Below are positions 24,822 to 36,219 of a DNA stretch of 64,000 nucleotides, in pieces (positions within the stretch are counted from its first letter, which is position 1; each line of letters begins with the position of its first letter). Made by a program: the position numbers and the translations under genes. The notes beneath the pieces are model-generated. The model made no database searches and was not told the origin of the DNA. It saw only the letters and a list, made by a program, of their open reading frames with translations. Origin of the DNA: Chlamydoabsidia padenii (Eukaryota; Mucoromycota; Mucoromycetes; Mucorales; Cunninghamellaceae); contig JAIWND010000009.1 in NCBI GenBank assembly GCA_025330725.1, positions 744,001-808,000 of the forward strand, written 5' to 3'.

Positions 24822-25482
24822 TTCCTTTTACCAGACTATCCCACTGATGATCCCGATTATTCATTCATTCTTCCCAACATACTCTTGTCCAACGACCTAT
24901 TGATCCAATAACACAACAAAAGTCGATTTGCCCCATGGATGGCCACATTAGATTAAATAGATGTTATAGATATAAAACATACATAATAAAGATGCTTCTT
25001 ATTTTGAATTTATGATGATAATGTGGGTATTATATGGTGTACAGATGTGATCTATCTGTAAATGCGGGGAAAAAAAAAAAAGAGGTGGGGATCATGTATG
25101 TGTGTGTGTGGGAAAAACGGGTTAATCGGGTATTCTTCATTTGTATAGACTACATTGGTAGGGATTTTTTTTGTCTTTTACTTTATTTATATTTATATGT
25201 ACTGGATCACTATCTAATCAACCCCATGTTTTCTTACTTCTTCTTTCAACCTTCTTGACATTTGTCTATGCCGGGATGTACTCTAAAAAGGAAACTTGTT
25301 CTTCATTCAGGCCAATTTGATATGTCACATCCTGTCGTCCTTCTGAATCCTGTTTATCTATAAATATATAATCATCTTATCTTATAATAGACATCCTATC
25401 AAGTTATCTGTCTTTGAATGCATTTCATATTATGTAGGAAGCTATCGATAAGCGGGGGCTTCTTGTCCCTGAAAGCGGACTT

Positions 25483-25496
25483 GCGGGATTTAAACG
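25483..25496 (+). promoter_or_regulatory. CGGG-TTT element copy
   Basis: GCGGGATTTAAACG, followed by a C-rich stretch. No gene start recognised downstream. Confidence 0.4.
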
Positions 25497-26195
25497 TACA
25501 TTTATTCCAGTTCACCCGAATACAACCACATGCCATGCTTTCTCCCTCCCCCCCACCCCTTGTTCACACTATTTTAAAGTTCACTAGTAATACAACTACA
25601 TTACGCATACTCTTCTGTCTTTACTTCATCCTCTTTAAAATTTAATTTTTTGCGTGGTCACCACTTGTCAACTATAAATTTCCTTCCCGGCATGTGAAAA
25701 AAAAAAAAAAAAAAAGATAGTAGGGGATATACTTTGTCTATCAAATCCAAAATCATGCCTTATCAACTAACAAGATTTACAAACAAATAAAAAAAATCGT
25801 TATCGATATCCACCTTTCATTGTAACCCAAATAACACGGCAATAAAGTAAAGAAGGGAATCAAGTAAATAAGGAGACCTTCATGTTGTTGTTTGATGGGA
25901 CACACACACATCCATTACCCCTCATTTCAATCATTAGACGGGGTTTATTGTAGCATAATGACAAATTATATATATATATATATTTTATTTGATGTAAATG
26001 GCTATAAATGGGGAAGGGGTACTATATATTACAATTACATGATTAAGCCTTGGTACCATAAAGTGAGCTTGTTTTAATCTGTAATATCGAATAACATTGA
26101 TATGACAAGTATCAGCCAATCACAAAATAATCTTTTGTTCCCGTTTTCCTCCTTTTGTTCTTTTTACTTTTACCTGTATCTTGTCCCTTGTTTAC

Positions 26196-26230
<35 letters not shown>

Positions 26231-26643
26231 AGCTATTCGTGATACCTTGTTCGATCCTGTACATGATGGTGTGCTTCAACAAGACGGAGTCGATCGCCTA
26301 AAAATACAAAAAAAGTGTTATACAAAGATTCGATATACTATCAATGATGCATTATTAATTACCTCAACCCTGATTGTGTTTCTTTTTGTCTTACCTTGAG
26401 TGGTTTCAATCACCGACTTATCAGCGAGCCATTGTCAGATCAGTATGTTTATCGCAAGGGTATTCCGTCAGCTGATTTCTGCCGCAACGGTCGATTGTTC
26501 TGGTCCAGATTGCTTGTTACTTTGTTTTTCTTTCAATACGTTTCCTTCTTGTTGATGATGCGGTCCCCCGCACAGATATTAAGGTATCACCCAATATATT
26601 ATTGTCGCCCATCCATGTCAGCTTATAATAAAATAATCGATAC

Positions 26644-27516
26644 CTTTTCGTGGTGATCCGTGATAATGCTGAGTGTTGTGTCCAAAGGCTTAGTAGATTC
26701 ATAATCATTCATGTTATCAAGGTGATCATCCTATAGGAAGAATCAATTGTGCCAGGTGAGTGTAAATGGTCTGCATGAATTTTTATTTTAAAATCCGACA
26801 TACGTACCTTTTTGTAAGGATGACTTGCTTGTGTACTATAAAAAAAGAAGGAGTCATAAGATATGGTAATAGTTAGTTAAAAAGAGACAGAAATTGTATG
26901 ATATCACTTGTCAGGGGAGTGGTATAACAATTCTTCGAGGCTATATATTAAAGAGAGTAAATCCAGCCATCAATCAAACTACATGGGCATATATAAGTAA
27001 AGTGATACTACATTTGATAACATACTTGAGCCAAAGATCAAACCAGTGAAGAAGGAGTTGTAATTCACAAAGTGAATGATTTTCCTAATTACAAAAAGAA
27101 GACTTGTGTTTAGTAAGTGAGAAGGTCTTGATATAACTTACATGGATGTCCAGAGCAAAGAGTAGGTGTAATAACAAGATATCAGGTCAAAGATGTGATT
27201 ATGATAATTGCATTGACTATTGAGAAGAGGGGAATTTATAAAAAGAAGTAGTAGTAAAACATCATTATATTCCTAGAGCACGGTAAAACTGACACTATTA
27301 AGAGTCAGCCCATTTCCAGAATGAGTGCAAGATCTTTACCATAAGGTGTAGGATACAATTAGTTGTTCTTGTGAGTACGAATGCGACTATTAAAAGAAAA
27401 CAAGGTGCTTGATTGTATGTTTTAGTTATATTTCTTTTGTTAAAAAAAACAAAAATTCAACTTACATAAAGTGGCGGAAGGGGAGAGAGAGAGACGAAAA
27501 AAAAGAGGAACAGCAT
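26644..27516 (-). CDS. Unresolved multi-exon gene candidate (minus strand)
   Basis: Exon-like blocks flanked by good splice sites are visible on the minus strand: 27516-27466, 27386-27340, 27216-27142, 27084-27026, 26940-26908, 26835-26808 and 26730-26644. The last three read LEELLYHSPDN, TQASHPYKK, then DDHLDNMNDYESTK, with codon use typical of this genome. The first three join in frame (SHSYSQEQLIVSYTL, then HIFDLISCYYTYSLL). The two groups fit one frame only if exon 5 uses an acceptor 8 nt further in, so the model is provisional. The C-terminus is not found with confidence. I do not recognise the family. The start shares a promoter region with APC11. Confidence 0.35.
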
Positions 27517-27544
27517 TTTTTATTTCACAGAAACTCCCATCTCA

Positions 27545-27558
27545 ATTCAGATCCCGCC
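27545..27558 (-). promoter_or_regulatory. CGGG-TTT element-like site (weak)
   Basis: TTCAGATCCCGCCC on +, between the divergent APC11 start (27596) and the candidate above. Confidence 0.3.
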
Positions 27559-27595
27559 CACTCACCTCTTTCCCACAAAACAAACAACAACAAGG

Positions 27596-27862
27596 ATGAA
27601 GATGAACATCAAGTCTTGGACAATGGCCGCCTACTGGAAATGGGATGTCAAGGACGAAGATATATGTGGGATCTGTCAATCGGATTTGGATGGATGTTGT
27701 CAACAATGTTTGATGCCGGGTGATGACTGTCCTGTGGTATGGGGTGAATGTGGACATGTCTTCCACTTGCACTGTATTGAACGATGGGGTTCTGAACACG
27801 CACCTCACCATACTTGTCCATTAGATCGAAAACCCTGGCAGACTGTCTCTGCTCCTACATGA
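27596..27862 (+). CDS. APC11: Anaphase-promoting complex RING-H2 subunit Apc11
   Basis: A single-exon gene of 88 aa, the usual Apc11 size (about 85). MKMNIKSWTMAAYWKW and CGICQSDLDGCCQQC then PGDDCPVVWGECGHVFHLHC show the RING-H2 zinc ligands in family order, ending TCPLDRKPW. Apc11 with the Apc2 cullin forms the catalytic core of the APC/C, which ubiquitinates securin and cyclins. The fourth Cys pair reads CPLD rather than CPMC/CPLC, so the last RING ligand position carries Asp instead of Cys; Apc11 proteins often vary here. Confidence 0.95.
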   Translation: MKMNIKSWTMAAYWKWDVKDEDICGICQSDLDGCCQQCLMPGDDCPVVWGECGHVFHLHCIERWGSEHAPHHTCPLDRKPWQTVSAPT

Positions 27863-28100
27863 TACCCCACAACACATAGTAAATAGTTTAGTATATAGAT
27901 CTTTTATTTTTATTTTTATTCCTTTTAACATAATGATAATAAATAAAGGGGATAAACTAATAATGATCAAGTAAATGATATATGTATCGAAGAGGGTAAA
28001 ATAATGTGGGGGAAGTGTCTATTCTATACTATATCATAATCCATCCATGGGCATACACTACATATTATCAATCAGTATCAACCGAGGTGCCAAAGTTGTT
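27863..28100. other. 3' region of APC11
   Basis: Short AT-rich spacer with AATAAA-like signals near 27950. Nothing else recognised. Confidence 0.4.
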
Positions 28101-28480
28101 AAAGAGTCACTCCGGAAGTATCACCCATAAAAGCCAGTCGTTGATTATGAGTTGAGCCCTGTATAAATGGGTAGATTAGTCAAGTTACAGTTCCTTATAT
28201 TCTGGTATTACCTTGGTAAATGACTTGAAACATTCCAAAAAGAGTTTCCACTGTAAAGAAGACGTGAGGTTGATAGTGTCGAAACAGCCAATTCATTTTG
28301 AGGAGAGTATATCTGGTTTCAACTTGCTTGAAGAGAGAATCGTCACCATTTCTAGTAATTTTTGTTCCAACAGTTGTCCAGGATATACAATAAGTGCTTA
28401 TTTGAGTTGAAGTAAAAGGATAACAGGACTATCGATTGTTGGAGTGACATGATAGAAAGAGAAGTTTCACTTGAATGAAC
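28100..28480 (-). pseudogene. Possible small gene or relic, minus strand
   Basis: A well-formed intron (donor GTAATA near 28212, branch GACTAATC, acceptor TACAG) separates two open blocks on the minus strand. The downstream block can read GSTHNQRLAFMGD, resembling the HNxRLxFxGD signature of RNase III-fold proteins. The matching upstream frame is short, and a different frame is open longer. No full model could be built, so this may be a decayed fragment or a chance match. Confidence 0.2.
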
Positions 28481-28577
28481 TTTCAAATGTGAAATTATTT
28501 CAAATGCCGATTTTAAAAAAAACCTTGAAATCCTTTTCTTCACTTTCCTTCTCTTTTACATTATTCTTTTATTCTCA

Positions 28578-29531
28578 ATGCACCGCACTCTAGTATCTAT
28601 TAGCCTACTAGTCATTACAGCCTATCTATTTGCTAGGAAGAAACAAAGAACAGCAAGATTAAATCAAGTCCCGGCTAATGGTGAAAAAGTAGTCCTGTTT
28701 GGTTGCTCCTCTGGTATAGGCAAGGCCTTGGCATTAACATACGCTAAACGTGGTGCGAAATTAATTCTTGTGGCACGAAGACAAGCACTATTAACAACAC
28801 TCGAGCAAGAATGTCAATCTCAAGGGGCGTCTTTTGCATTAGGACTGGCGGGCGATGTGACACGGGGGGATGATATGGATAAAGTCGTCAAGAAAGTCTC
28901 GGAACGGTTTGAAGGTGTGGTCGATACGGTGATCTATTGTGCTGGGGCCATTTCGGTACGCTCATTTATGGAAGCAAGTGGGATCACGGTAATGGATACG
29001 GTCAGGATCGACGAGGCTCAGGGACCAGACGTTGATCGGGCACTTGAACAAATCACGGACATCAACTACTTTGCCGCTGTACGTACCACTCGACGAGTCT
29101 TACCATTACTGCTCGCCTCCAACAAGCAACCTAATCTGGTGGTGATATCTTCCATGGCGGGTAAAGTAGGTGCACCCACTCGTGCCATGTATAGTGGATC
29201 GAAACACGCTGTCCACGGCTTTTTTGATTCTCTACGGGTCGAATTGGCACCTTACGATATTCATGTCGGTCTGGTATGTCCTGGTACGGTGGATACGGAA
29301 CTACGACATTCAGCGGTGGATCTTGCATTGACATCTGGCTCTTCTGCGGAGATTGCTGGTACAACTAGAGGTAAGCTGACTCCTCAAGCAGTGGCGGATC
29401 GGATTATCTTGGCATCCGATGGTCGCGAACGAGAAGTATATATACCTGGTTACTATTATTGGGCTTTATGGGTTGCCAGGAGTTGGATTGATGCGCTTGC
29501 TAAAAGAAAGTATCGTCAAAACAACACTTGA
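28578..29531 (+). CDS. Membrane-anchored short-chain dehydrogenase (DHRS7/11-beta-HSD/KDSR-like)
   Basis: A single-exon gene of 317 aa. A hydrophobic N-terminal anchor (about residues 3-20, LVSISLLVITAYLFA) with following basic residues suggests an ER-membrane protein. The Rossmann motif is FGCSSGIGKALA (about 41-52), a Cys replacing the usual Thr-Gly start. The catalytic Ser in VVISSMAGK and YSGSK (Tyr-x-x-x-Lys) are present, then a PGTVDT segment. The family oxidises or reduces steroids, sphingoid bases and other lipids; the specific substrate is open. A 30-residue insertion (around GITVMDTVRIDEAQG) precedes the central helix. Confidence 0.88.
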   Translation: MHRTLVSISLLVITAYLFARKKQRTARLNQVPANGEKVVLFGCSSGIGKALALTYAKRGAKLILVARRQALLTTLEQECQSQGASFALGLAGDVTRGDDMDKVVKKVSERFEGVVDTVIYCAGAISVRSFMEASGITVMDTVRIDEAQGPDVDRALEQITDINYFAAVRTTRRVLPLLLASNKQPNLVVISSMAGKVGAPTRAMYSGSKHAVHGFFDSLRVELAPYDIHVGLVCPGTVDTELRHSAVDLALTSGSSAEIAGTTRGKLTPQAVADRIILASDGREREVYIPGYYYWALWVARSWIDALAKRKYRQNNT

Positions 29532-29868
29532 AGGGCGCTATCCTGCTTTGGTCTATAGTTATAGTTTATGTAGTTGATAGTCTTTTAATACTTTCGTCAT
29601 CCTTGTGGGATTAAACTTAATACTAATAATAAAAAGGGGGCTAATGTCTTTACTTATTATCACTACTACATATATCTTTTGTGTCTGTTTAGGGATGGGG
29701 TCACTGGGTTGCAAGAAGGTTTACAGATTGCATGCGTCTTTTTTTTTTTTTTTTTTTTTTTTTTTCTGTTCGCACGTGTTGGCGGAGTTGAACCATTTCC
29801 AGGTCCAAGGTGAAAAAACATCTATTTTTTTCTTCCTTCCCATTTATTCCATGCTTTAATTATCGACA
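29532..29868. other. Spacer with T-run before the bHLH gene
   Basis: Contains a T27 run (about 29740-29766) and a pyrimidine-rich leader immediately before the start. Only a weak partial element (CGGAGTTGAA) is seen near 29782. Confidence 0.4.
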
Positions 29869-30761
29869 ATGATCCTCTCCAAACAATACACCTCACCTCA
29901 CCTTGAAGAAGAACAACAAAATCAACACATAATGGATAGTGGGACTTTACATCCATCAGCACAAAGCCATTCAAGTTATCAAGCCTCAAGACCCTTTTCC
30001 AACCAAAGAAGGGGCTCTGCGGCTACTGGCGATTACCATTCTTCATCACCACCCTTACCCAACTTGAATCGACCTTCACCGTTGGAACATCGACCTGACT
30101 TGATATCAACCCCACCTTTACACACACCATGGCGAAGAGACTCGCTACCTTCCATTAGTCAACTCACTGGAGAATTGCCTGGTCAAGAACGACCGCCTCG
30201 CCACCCTGTACGAACTCGACACACATCCTCACCAGCAAGTTTATTATTAGAAGATGCTCAACTGCGACGGCACTCTATCGCCACATTGTCTCACCACCAC
30301 GATACTGTCACCAATAGGGGTTCCGATCCGTCCTCCTCCTCTTCAACATGCTCATCACCTACTCTTGACTGTTACTCTACCCCACACTCCCCTCCAAGAA
30401 GGCTCAGTAATGCTCACATGGTCGCCCCTTATTCAAGAACACCTGAACTACGTGTCAGTCATAGATTGGCGGAACGGAAACGGCGTAAACAAATGAAGGA
30501 TCTATTCGACGACTTGAGGGATATGCTTCCAGTGGATAAAGGGTTACGAACAAGTAAATGGGAAATCCTCAGTAAAGGTAAGAACTCTATCTATATATAT
30601 AAGTGGCAATGGTTTATACTCATTTATTGTTTGGATCGTTTTATATAGCTGTGGGGTATATCAGTCATTTGCATGAACGGGAACGAAACTTGACCAAGGA
30701 AACGGAAGATCTCAAAAGGGAAATCATGACCTTGAAACAACAAAAGCAACAGCAACAGTAG
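29869..30761 (+). CDS. bHLH transcription factor
   Basis: Two exons (29869-30577, 30649-30761) give 273 aa. A long disordered Ser/Pro/His-rich N-terminus leads to a C-terminal basic helix-loop-helix. The basic region is SHRLAERKRRKQMKDLF, with the His-Glu-Arg pattern (HRLAERKRR) that contacts CANNTG E-box DNA. Helix 1 is LFDDLRDMLP, then a loop, then helix 2 WEILSKAVGYISHLHE, running into a leucine-type coiled coil and a terminal poly-Gln. The intron interrupts helix 2. This is the Myc/USF/Cbf1-like class B layout. Target genes are unknown. Confidence 0.88.
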
Positions 30762-31050
30762 GGGCAATCGGTGATTAGTCGTAATTCCGTTTACTCAGTA
30801 CTGGGATTACATTGATATACATAGTTAACTAGGCTTCATAGTATTATTTATATGTGTTCGGTGTTGTATATCCATGTTTGATGCAGCCGTTTCTACTACC
30901 CCTTTTTTATATCCTCTATTCATTAGTCCTCATATCCACTACCAATTAAACACTAAATAAATAATCAAACAGTTTTTTTTTTACCAATCACTCTCTTCGA
31001 CTTGTCGTCTTTGACTCTTTATGCCTGGGCTTGTAGTGTAGTGCAGTCGG

Positions 31051-31064
31051 GCGGGATTGGAAAT
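31051..31064 (+). promoter_or_regulatory. CGGG-TTT element variant
   Basis: GCGGGATTGGAAAT, a weaker match that replaces TTTGAA with TTGGAA. Confidence 0.3.
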
Positions 31065-31282
31065 GTTTTTTCTTTCTTTCTCCCGTACTGGTTTTTAAAA
31101 AAAAGTTGAAAAGCTCAATTACTACTCCACAACATCTTCAACTTGACCTGACTGATATAAGGGTCTAGAGACTTGACTTTTTAAGTAAAGTTGGTTTGAA
31201 ATAGATTTTTAATAACTTGTGGCCACTTTAATCATTAGCATCGGTTGACCATGGAGTGAGGAAAAGGTCTGTTTCAATGAGG

Positions 31283-31302
31283 GCGGGATTTGAACTATAT
31301 AA
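31283..31302 (+). promoter_or_regulatory. CGGG-TTT element, strong copy with TATA
   Basis: GCGGGATTTGAACTATATAA, followed by a TATA-like continuation. It lies in a convergent spacer with no recognised gene downstream on +. Confidence 0.45.
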
Positions 31303-31603
31303 ATATACAGTATATCGAGCTTTGGAAAACGATCAGGCTGTGGCTCCTAAATAGAGGAGTTTATTGGGGAAATAACTACTTGGACAAACGGAGATTTTGT
31401 TTGCAAAGTCTCATTTGATACATAACACGGGGTAAAGTGAGTGAGCGTTTGTGATCATGCAAAAGATATTCAAACACCAAAGTCGCCCTTTTAAAAATTA
31501 TCATTTGGTTTTTATTTAAAAAAGTACAGTAAAGTAATTATCAAGTCTAGGGGATACTATTGTAATCTATACTATGTGACCAGAGAGTGTGATGGAGAGA
31601 GAC

Positions 31604-34600
31604 CTATACAATATGTGATGATAAACTGTCGTGATAGGTTTGAAACTTTATGTTTTCAAACAGGAGATATTGCATTTTGAGTTCCCAATTTGTCATTGCT
31701 TGTATTCCATTAGGTTTTCTTGTGGGGTACTATATCAAAAAAGGTAAAATGGTTAGATGAGTCTAGTCAGTTATTGATATATTATTTCCTCTTCCTTACC
31801 CTTTCCTCCACGAGTTTGCGCAAGTGCCTGTGCTGATCGGCCTGATGAGACAATCGTTCAATGTACCGATCGATTGCCTCCAGTTGATCCTTCCTTGAGA
31901 GTTGACTTGAGATCGAGCATGAGGCGGGTGCTCGCCAAGAAGGAAGTGTACCTTCATCGTCTGCTTCAGAATTGTTATTCCAGCCATAATCCACATTGGT
32001 GACACCCCCCGGTAACGGTTCTTTGCTGTGTAATGCCGCCCAGTAATTCAATGCTCGAGTCCATGCTTGTGCCTTTTGGTGAGTATGGACTTGGAAAAGC
32101 CAGCTAGCACCGTCTGAGGTTTGTAAACAGACCACATGATTCCTTTGCCCATGCCAGCCAGGAGGTGGTAGTATACGCGACAAGCTGTGATTGAGATCAA
32201 TGTTTTCCTCCTAGAAAAAAAAAAGAGGATAGGAGTGAGCTTTTTTTTTTTTTTTTTTTTTCACTTTAAATTTCTTTTTCTTTTTTCTTTCTTTTTTACC
32301 TTGTCTAATGTCACATGTCCCTTTCGGTCATCAATGTTAATATCATCATCATCATCATCACCTTCGTCGTCTTCATCGCTTTCCCTGTTATCACCATAAT
32401 CATCGCCATATTGAAGCACTGATATACTTCGTCTCCAATGGGGTGGTCCATGTCGATAGTACTTGATAGGGTTGATCCATTGCTGACCTGAGAGTATCCG
32501 CCGGCTTGAGCATTGCATGACCAACTTCCCCTGCTGGATTTTCAAGTAGCACTTTTTCCAATTACGTTGTTTTGCCTTTCTTTGATTCCCCTGCATCAGA
32601 CACTTTCGCATCACCCATCCCGCCAAAGAGAGATGCCTATTGTCGTCATCTTGATCATTTGACGTAATATCCTTCCTATAGGTCTTGAGTTTTTTCGATG
32701 GTGGTCGTTTCTGATTGATGTCTTGTTTCTGGCATGGCGAATGATTACTGTAGAGCCTTGGTGCATTATCTTCATCTTCAGTTTCGCTATCCACAGTATC
32801 ATTAGTGTCTTGTGATGTCCAGTAATCGGATGGTGTAGTAGCAGTAGTAGAGGATGTTTGTGGTGGTGGTGCGCTTCGTCCTCGTTTACGTCGATCAAGT
32901 CGTTGCTTGTTTTTGATTTCAGTAGATCGACTGTCCAAAGAGTCACGACCCTGAGAAGGAGAATGCATTTCCAAAATAGGGGAGACTGGTCGTATGATTT
33001 CCCTCGATTTGATGGAAGTATACATATCCTATTAGATAAAAAAAAAAAAAAAAAAAAAAAAGCAGGGGAAGGGTGTAAGAAGACAAGAGGGAATTAAACT
33101 TTAATGTATGTAATATTCTTACCTTCAGTAATTGTTCAATGTTGGTCATCCATCGTCTTTCATCCCTTGTTTGATATCGATCACCGTCCATTGCAGCATA
33201 CTTGTTCTTGAGATAGTAAGGCAGGTCTATCAGAGATTGTGATTTTGTCGTCGTTCCCTTGACAGCTTTGCATAATGTAATAAAGGTACTACTATCTGCT
33301 GATACGATTGTGTTCTTTTCGACTGTTTCGTCTTCCTCATCATCGTTATCATCGCCAGTAATATTGTTGTCGCTACCCTTGTTTTTTTGAGTCAAGGTAC
33401 TGCCGCGCCAAAAAGAGGATCGTTTTGGAGACATTGCCAAGTTGTGATGAGATTTTGTTTTGCGTAAATGTTGACGGACTCCTAATGAATGTTTTCGTGA
33501 TAGTGTTGATGTGTCGATAGACGGTCGTCGTACAGGTGGCGAGATGAGACTGCTGTCTGTTTCCCTTCTTTTTCCTTTTGTTGTATCGGTTGTGGTTGAG
33601 GTGTCAAATACAAGTGTGCTAATGGTGTCCATGGTGTTTTTAACGAATCTTGCTTTTTTCATTTTTTGGTGGTGTTCCTGCACCCCATGAAGATCCGTGT
33701 TGAGCAAGAGCAGTGAGTAGGCCATGGCATACACAACGTCTATTTAATGATAGATATGAGACAAAAGAGTTAGATTAACACTCAAGGAGTCATATTTTCG
33801 ATTTTTGTATTTACCAGCGCTGTGATATAGATCGATTGGATTACATTCCCAGAATTTCTTGGCAAAGGCTTCAATGATTCGGTCCATTTGTTGAGATTCT
33901 GCCTTGAAGAAGAGTTTTGCACAGAGATTACGGAAAGCTTCATCCAATGGTTGGTTTGTAAAGTCAAAGTAATCCATGTAGCGTTGAAGGACACATGCAC
34001 GGAATGGATCACTATGTGTAAAATATAAAATCATGCATCAGCAATGAGCGGTGTTTTAATATTTCATATACAAATCATTCCCTTTCTTCTTTTGATTTAC
34101 CTTGTACCCAACCAAGTAGCAATCTTTTCATATTCACATACAGTTTGTTTCCCATCCCAAAAGTCTTTAGCCAGAATATTTGCAAAAGAGAGGTCACTAA
34201 TCGAAGGTGCTTTAGGTGATGATGACGATGATGATGTCGATGTCGATGTGATCAATGGTGTAGATTCATCTTTGTTGGAGGTAGATGGCGATGTATCTGT
34301 AGAGTCAACAATCTGTAATCCTGGACCATTCTTTGTTGTCGTATTAGTTTCTTGAGTCAAGGCATTCAGAGTATCACAAGGAAGAGATGGGAGCAAGGAG
34401 GAGGAAGCAGTGGTATCGGTACACATATTGTTATTCGAGGTTGATGTTGCAAAAGTACTGTAAAGAGAATTAAATGTAGAATAAGCATCATCCACATCTT
34501 TTTTATTATTGCATTGATAAACACCCAGTGACGATGATGGTGACAGTGATGATGTTGCTGTGGTGCCCGCCGATAAAGAGAGTTTGTCCGCAGAATAATG

Positions 34601-35709
34601 ATGATGACATGTGTGGTGCGGATAATATAAAGCATCATGCACATTTGATGGTATATATTGTGCCTCCTTCATGTCAGGATGTTGATGTTGCTGATAAGTT
34701 GGTGCCCCCTGACGCTTTTCCTTGAGCAAGTGCCCTTGGTGTTGATAGCTAGTCCCTTGATCAATGTTACATCTCTTGATAGGTATATTATGTTGTAAGG
34801 TTTGAATGTTGTAGTCGGAGGTATACTGTTTCCCAGTTTGAATAGAATGCAGATCGTCAACTAGAATGTGCCGCGGAATAGCTTGAGTTTGGTGTAATGA
34901 GGAGGACCGTGATAAGGAGATGTCTTGATAAATGGCTTCAGCATCGATTGCAGAGAGAGGAAGAAGTATCGATTGATCCAGCATAAAACATGACCCAAGC
35001 TGAGTAGAGTTCAGCTTGGCATCAATGGAAGAAGATAAAGTAGTAAGTGTGTCATTCCCACCAATGGTCTGTTTCTATCAGGAGAAGAAGTAAAAAACTA
35101 AGTGGTCAGGATGAGAAAGAAGAACGGGGGGAATGCGGGATTTTAAAATCGGCCTATATCTTTTTATTCCCTTACGCATGGATGCAGCTTGGACTTGCAA
35201 TATGATTTCAGCCTCTGTCATATACACACGCGTTAATATAAACAAACAAACAAACAAACAAACAAAAAACCAGTCAATAGTACTACTTACTTTTATCCAA
35301 CTACTTGATGTACTTTTACAATCGTAGGCACTTGTCGTTTTCATGGTTTGGTCTATGAGTGAAGGAAAAAAAAAAAAAAACATTGAAACCCCGCTGGATC
35401 AAATGAAACTCTTACTGTTCTTCAAATCGTGGACGAGGGCATCAAATAATGATGCATCTTTTATAAGCCTGGAATTAGGAATTTCATATGTTTGGTATGG
35501 TTTAACTGACATATGATGTAGGATGGGCCAGAAAAAGTGAAGCACTTGCAACAAAGTGAGAGGAAAAGCAAAAAGAGAGAAACAAATCCCGGAAACAGCA
35601 TCTTTATAAGCTCTGACACAATCGGTAGGATTTGTTCCGCTTCATGATTATGCACCAAAGGAGCAAAGTTGGCTGATTTAAGGAGAACTTGTGCTTTGTT
35701 CCCACCCAT
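31604..35709 (-). CDS. Sec7-PH Arf guanine nucleotide exchange factor (EFA6/PSD/Yel1-like)
   Basis: Ten minus-strand exons (35709-35546, 35468-35416, 35352-35291, 35214-35176, 35074-34101, 34011-33815, 33739-33123, 33028-32300, 32210-31800, 31729-31604) keep one frame for about 1123 aa. A disordered Ser/Thr-rich N-terminus precedes a Sec7 domain (about residues 400-535): FWDGKQTVCEYEKIATWLG, then LFFKAESQQMDRIIEAFAK with the catalytic glutamic-finger Glu, then YAMAYSLLLLNTDLH. A C-terminal PH domain starts GWVMRKCLMQGN, resumes at GWHGQRNHVVCLQ and ends WTRALNYW. Proteins of this plan load GTP on Arf6/Arf3-type GTPases at the plasma membrane. Exon 1 is the least certain (weak GTGCTT donor); a start at 34984 is an alternative. 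Confidence 0.82.
35135..35150 (+). promoter_or_regulatory. CGGG-TTT element inside a Sec7-PH intron
   Basis: GCGGGATTTTAAAATC, with a perfect GATTTTAAAATC palindrome. It lies between the proposed fourth and fifth exons, 151 bp upstream of the alternative ATG at 34984, so it may mark an internal promoter or the true gene start. Confidence 0.4.
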
Positions 35710-36219
35710 TGTAATTTAAGCACAGAAGTCAGAAAGTTGGTCATCTAGTACTTCAAGTGAGTAGGGTCCACCTTCCCCTCCTTTTTTCTTTCTTTCTTTT
35801 TCTTTTTCCCGTACATACGGGATATCGCAACCCTCAGTATTGTATAATATGATTTTTCATATATATGCATTCATTGTTCAGTGGATGGTCGATATTCGGT
35901 GTTGAATAGGAGACTTCCATTTTCGGATTGAAGTGCCGACTGAAGGATATTCCTGCCTGGCGGGCTTTTCCTCGCTGGCTCCCACCCCCTAAATAATCCA
36001 GGACTCCTTCATTTTCATTTCTTTTCTTCTTTACTTTTTTTTTTTTTAGTCCTGACTTTGGACATCTAATTCTTTGCATTTTACACCAAAGGTATCACCA
36101 TCTGGCTTGGCAAGAACATGGCACAAGTAAGGTCAAACGATTGAAAGAGAAAAAAGCTGCTTAATCCTCATGACAAACTCACCTCACCTTGTTTAATTCT
36201 TTACACCATCTTTTATTAG

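Larger units (their letters stand above)
24155..26450. other. Gene-poor region
   Basis: About 2.3 kb of AT-rich DNA with (AT)n runs at 24787 and 26199, a purine/A tract near 25698 and one element copy at 25483. I found no frame here with a start, splice sites and codon bias together. Confidence 0.4.
30762..31603. other. Convergent spacer with two element copies
   Basis: Lies between the 3' ends of the bHLH and Sec7-PH genes, yet holds two copies of the recurrent element (31051 and 31283). The second is followed by a TATA-like run (TATATAAATATA). No coding sequence recognised; a noncoding transcript is possible. Confidence 0.4.

Noticed and set aside
24155..26450. A transposable element filling the gene-poor region
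   Set aside because: No terminal repeats, transposase, reverse transcriptase or integrase frames were seen.
28213..28410. Plus-strand open frame between APC11 and the dehydrogenase
   Set aside because: Uses GAG, CAG and AGG codons unlike local genes, with no ATG; the minus strand there has the intron and codon signal.
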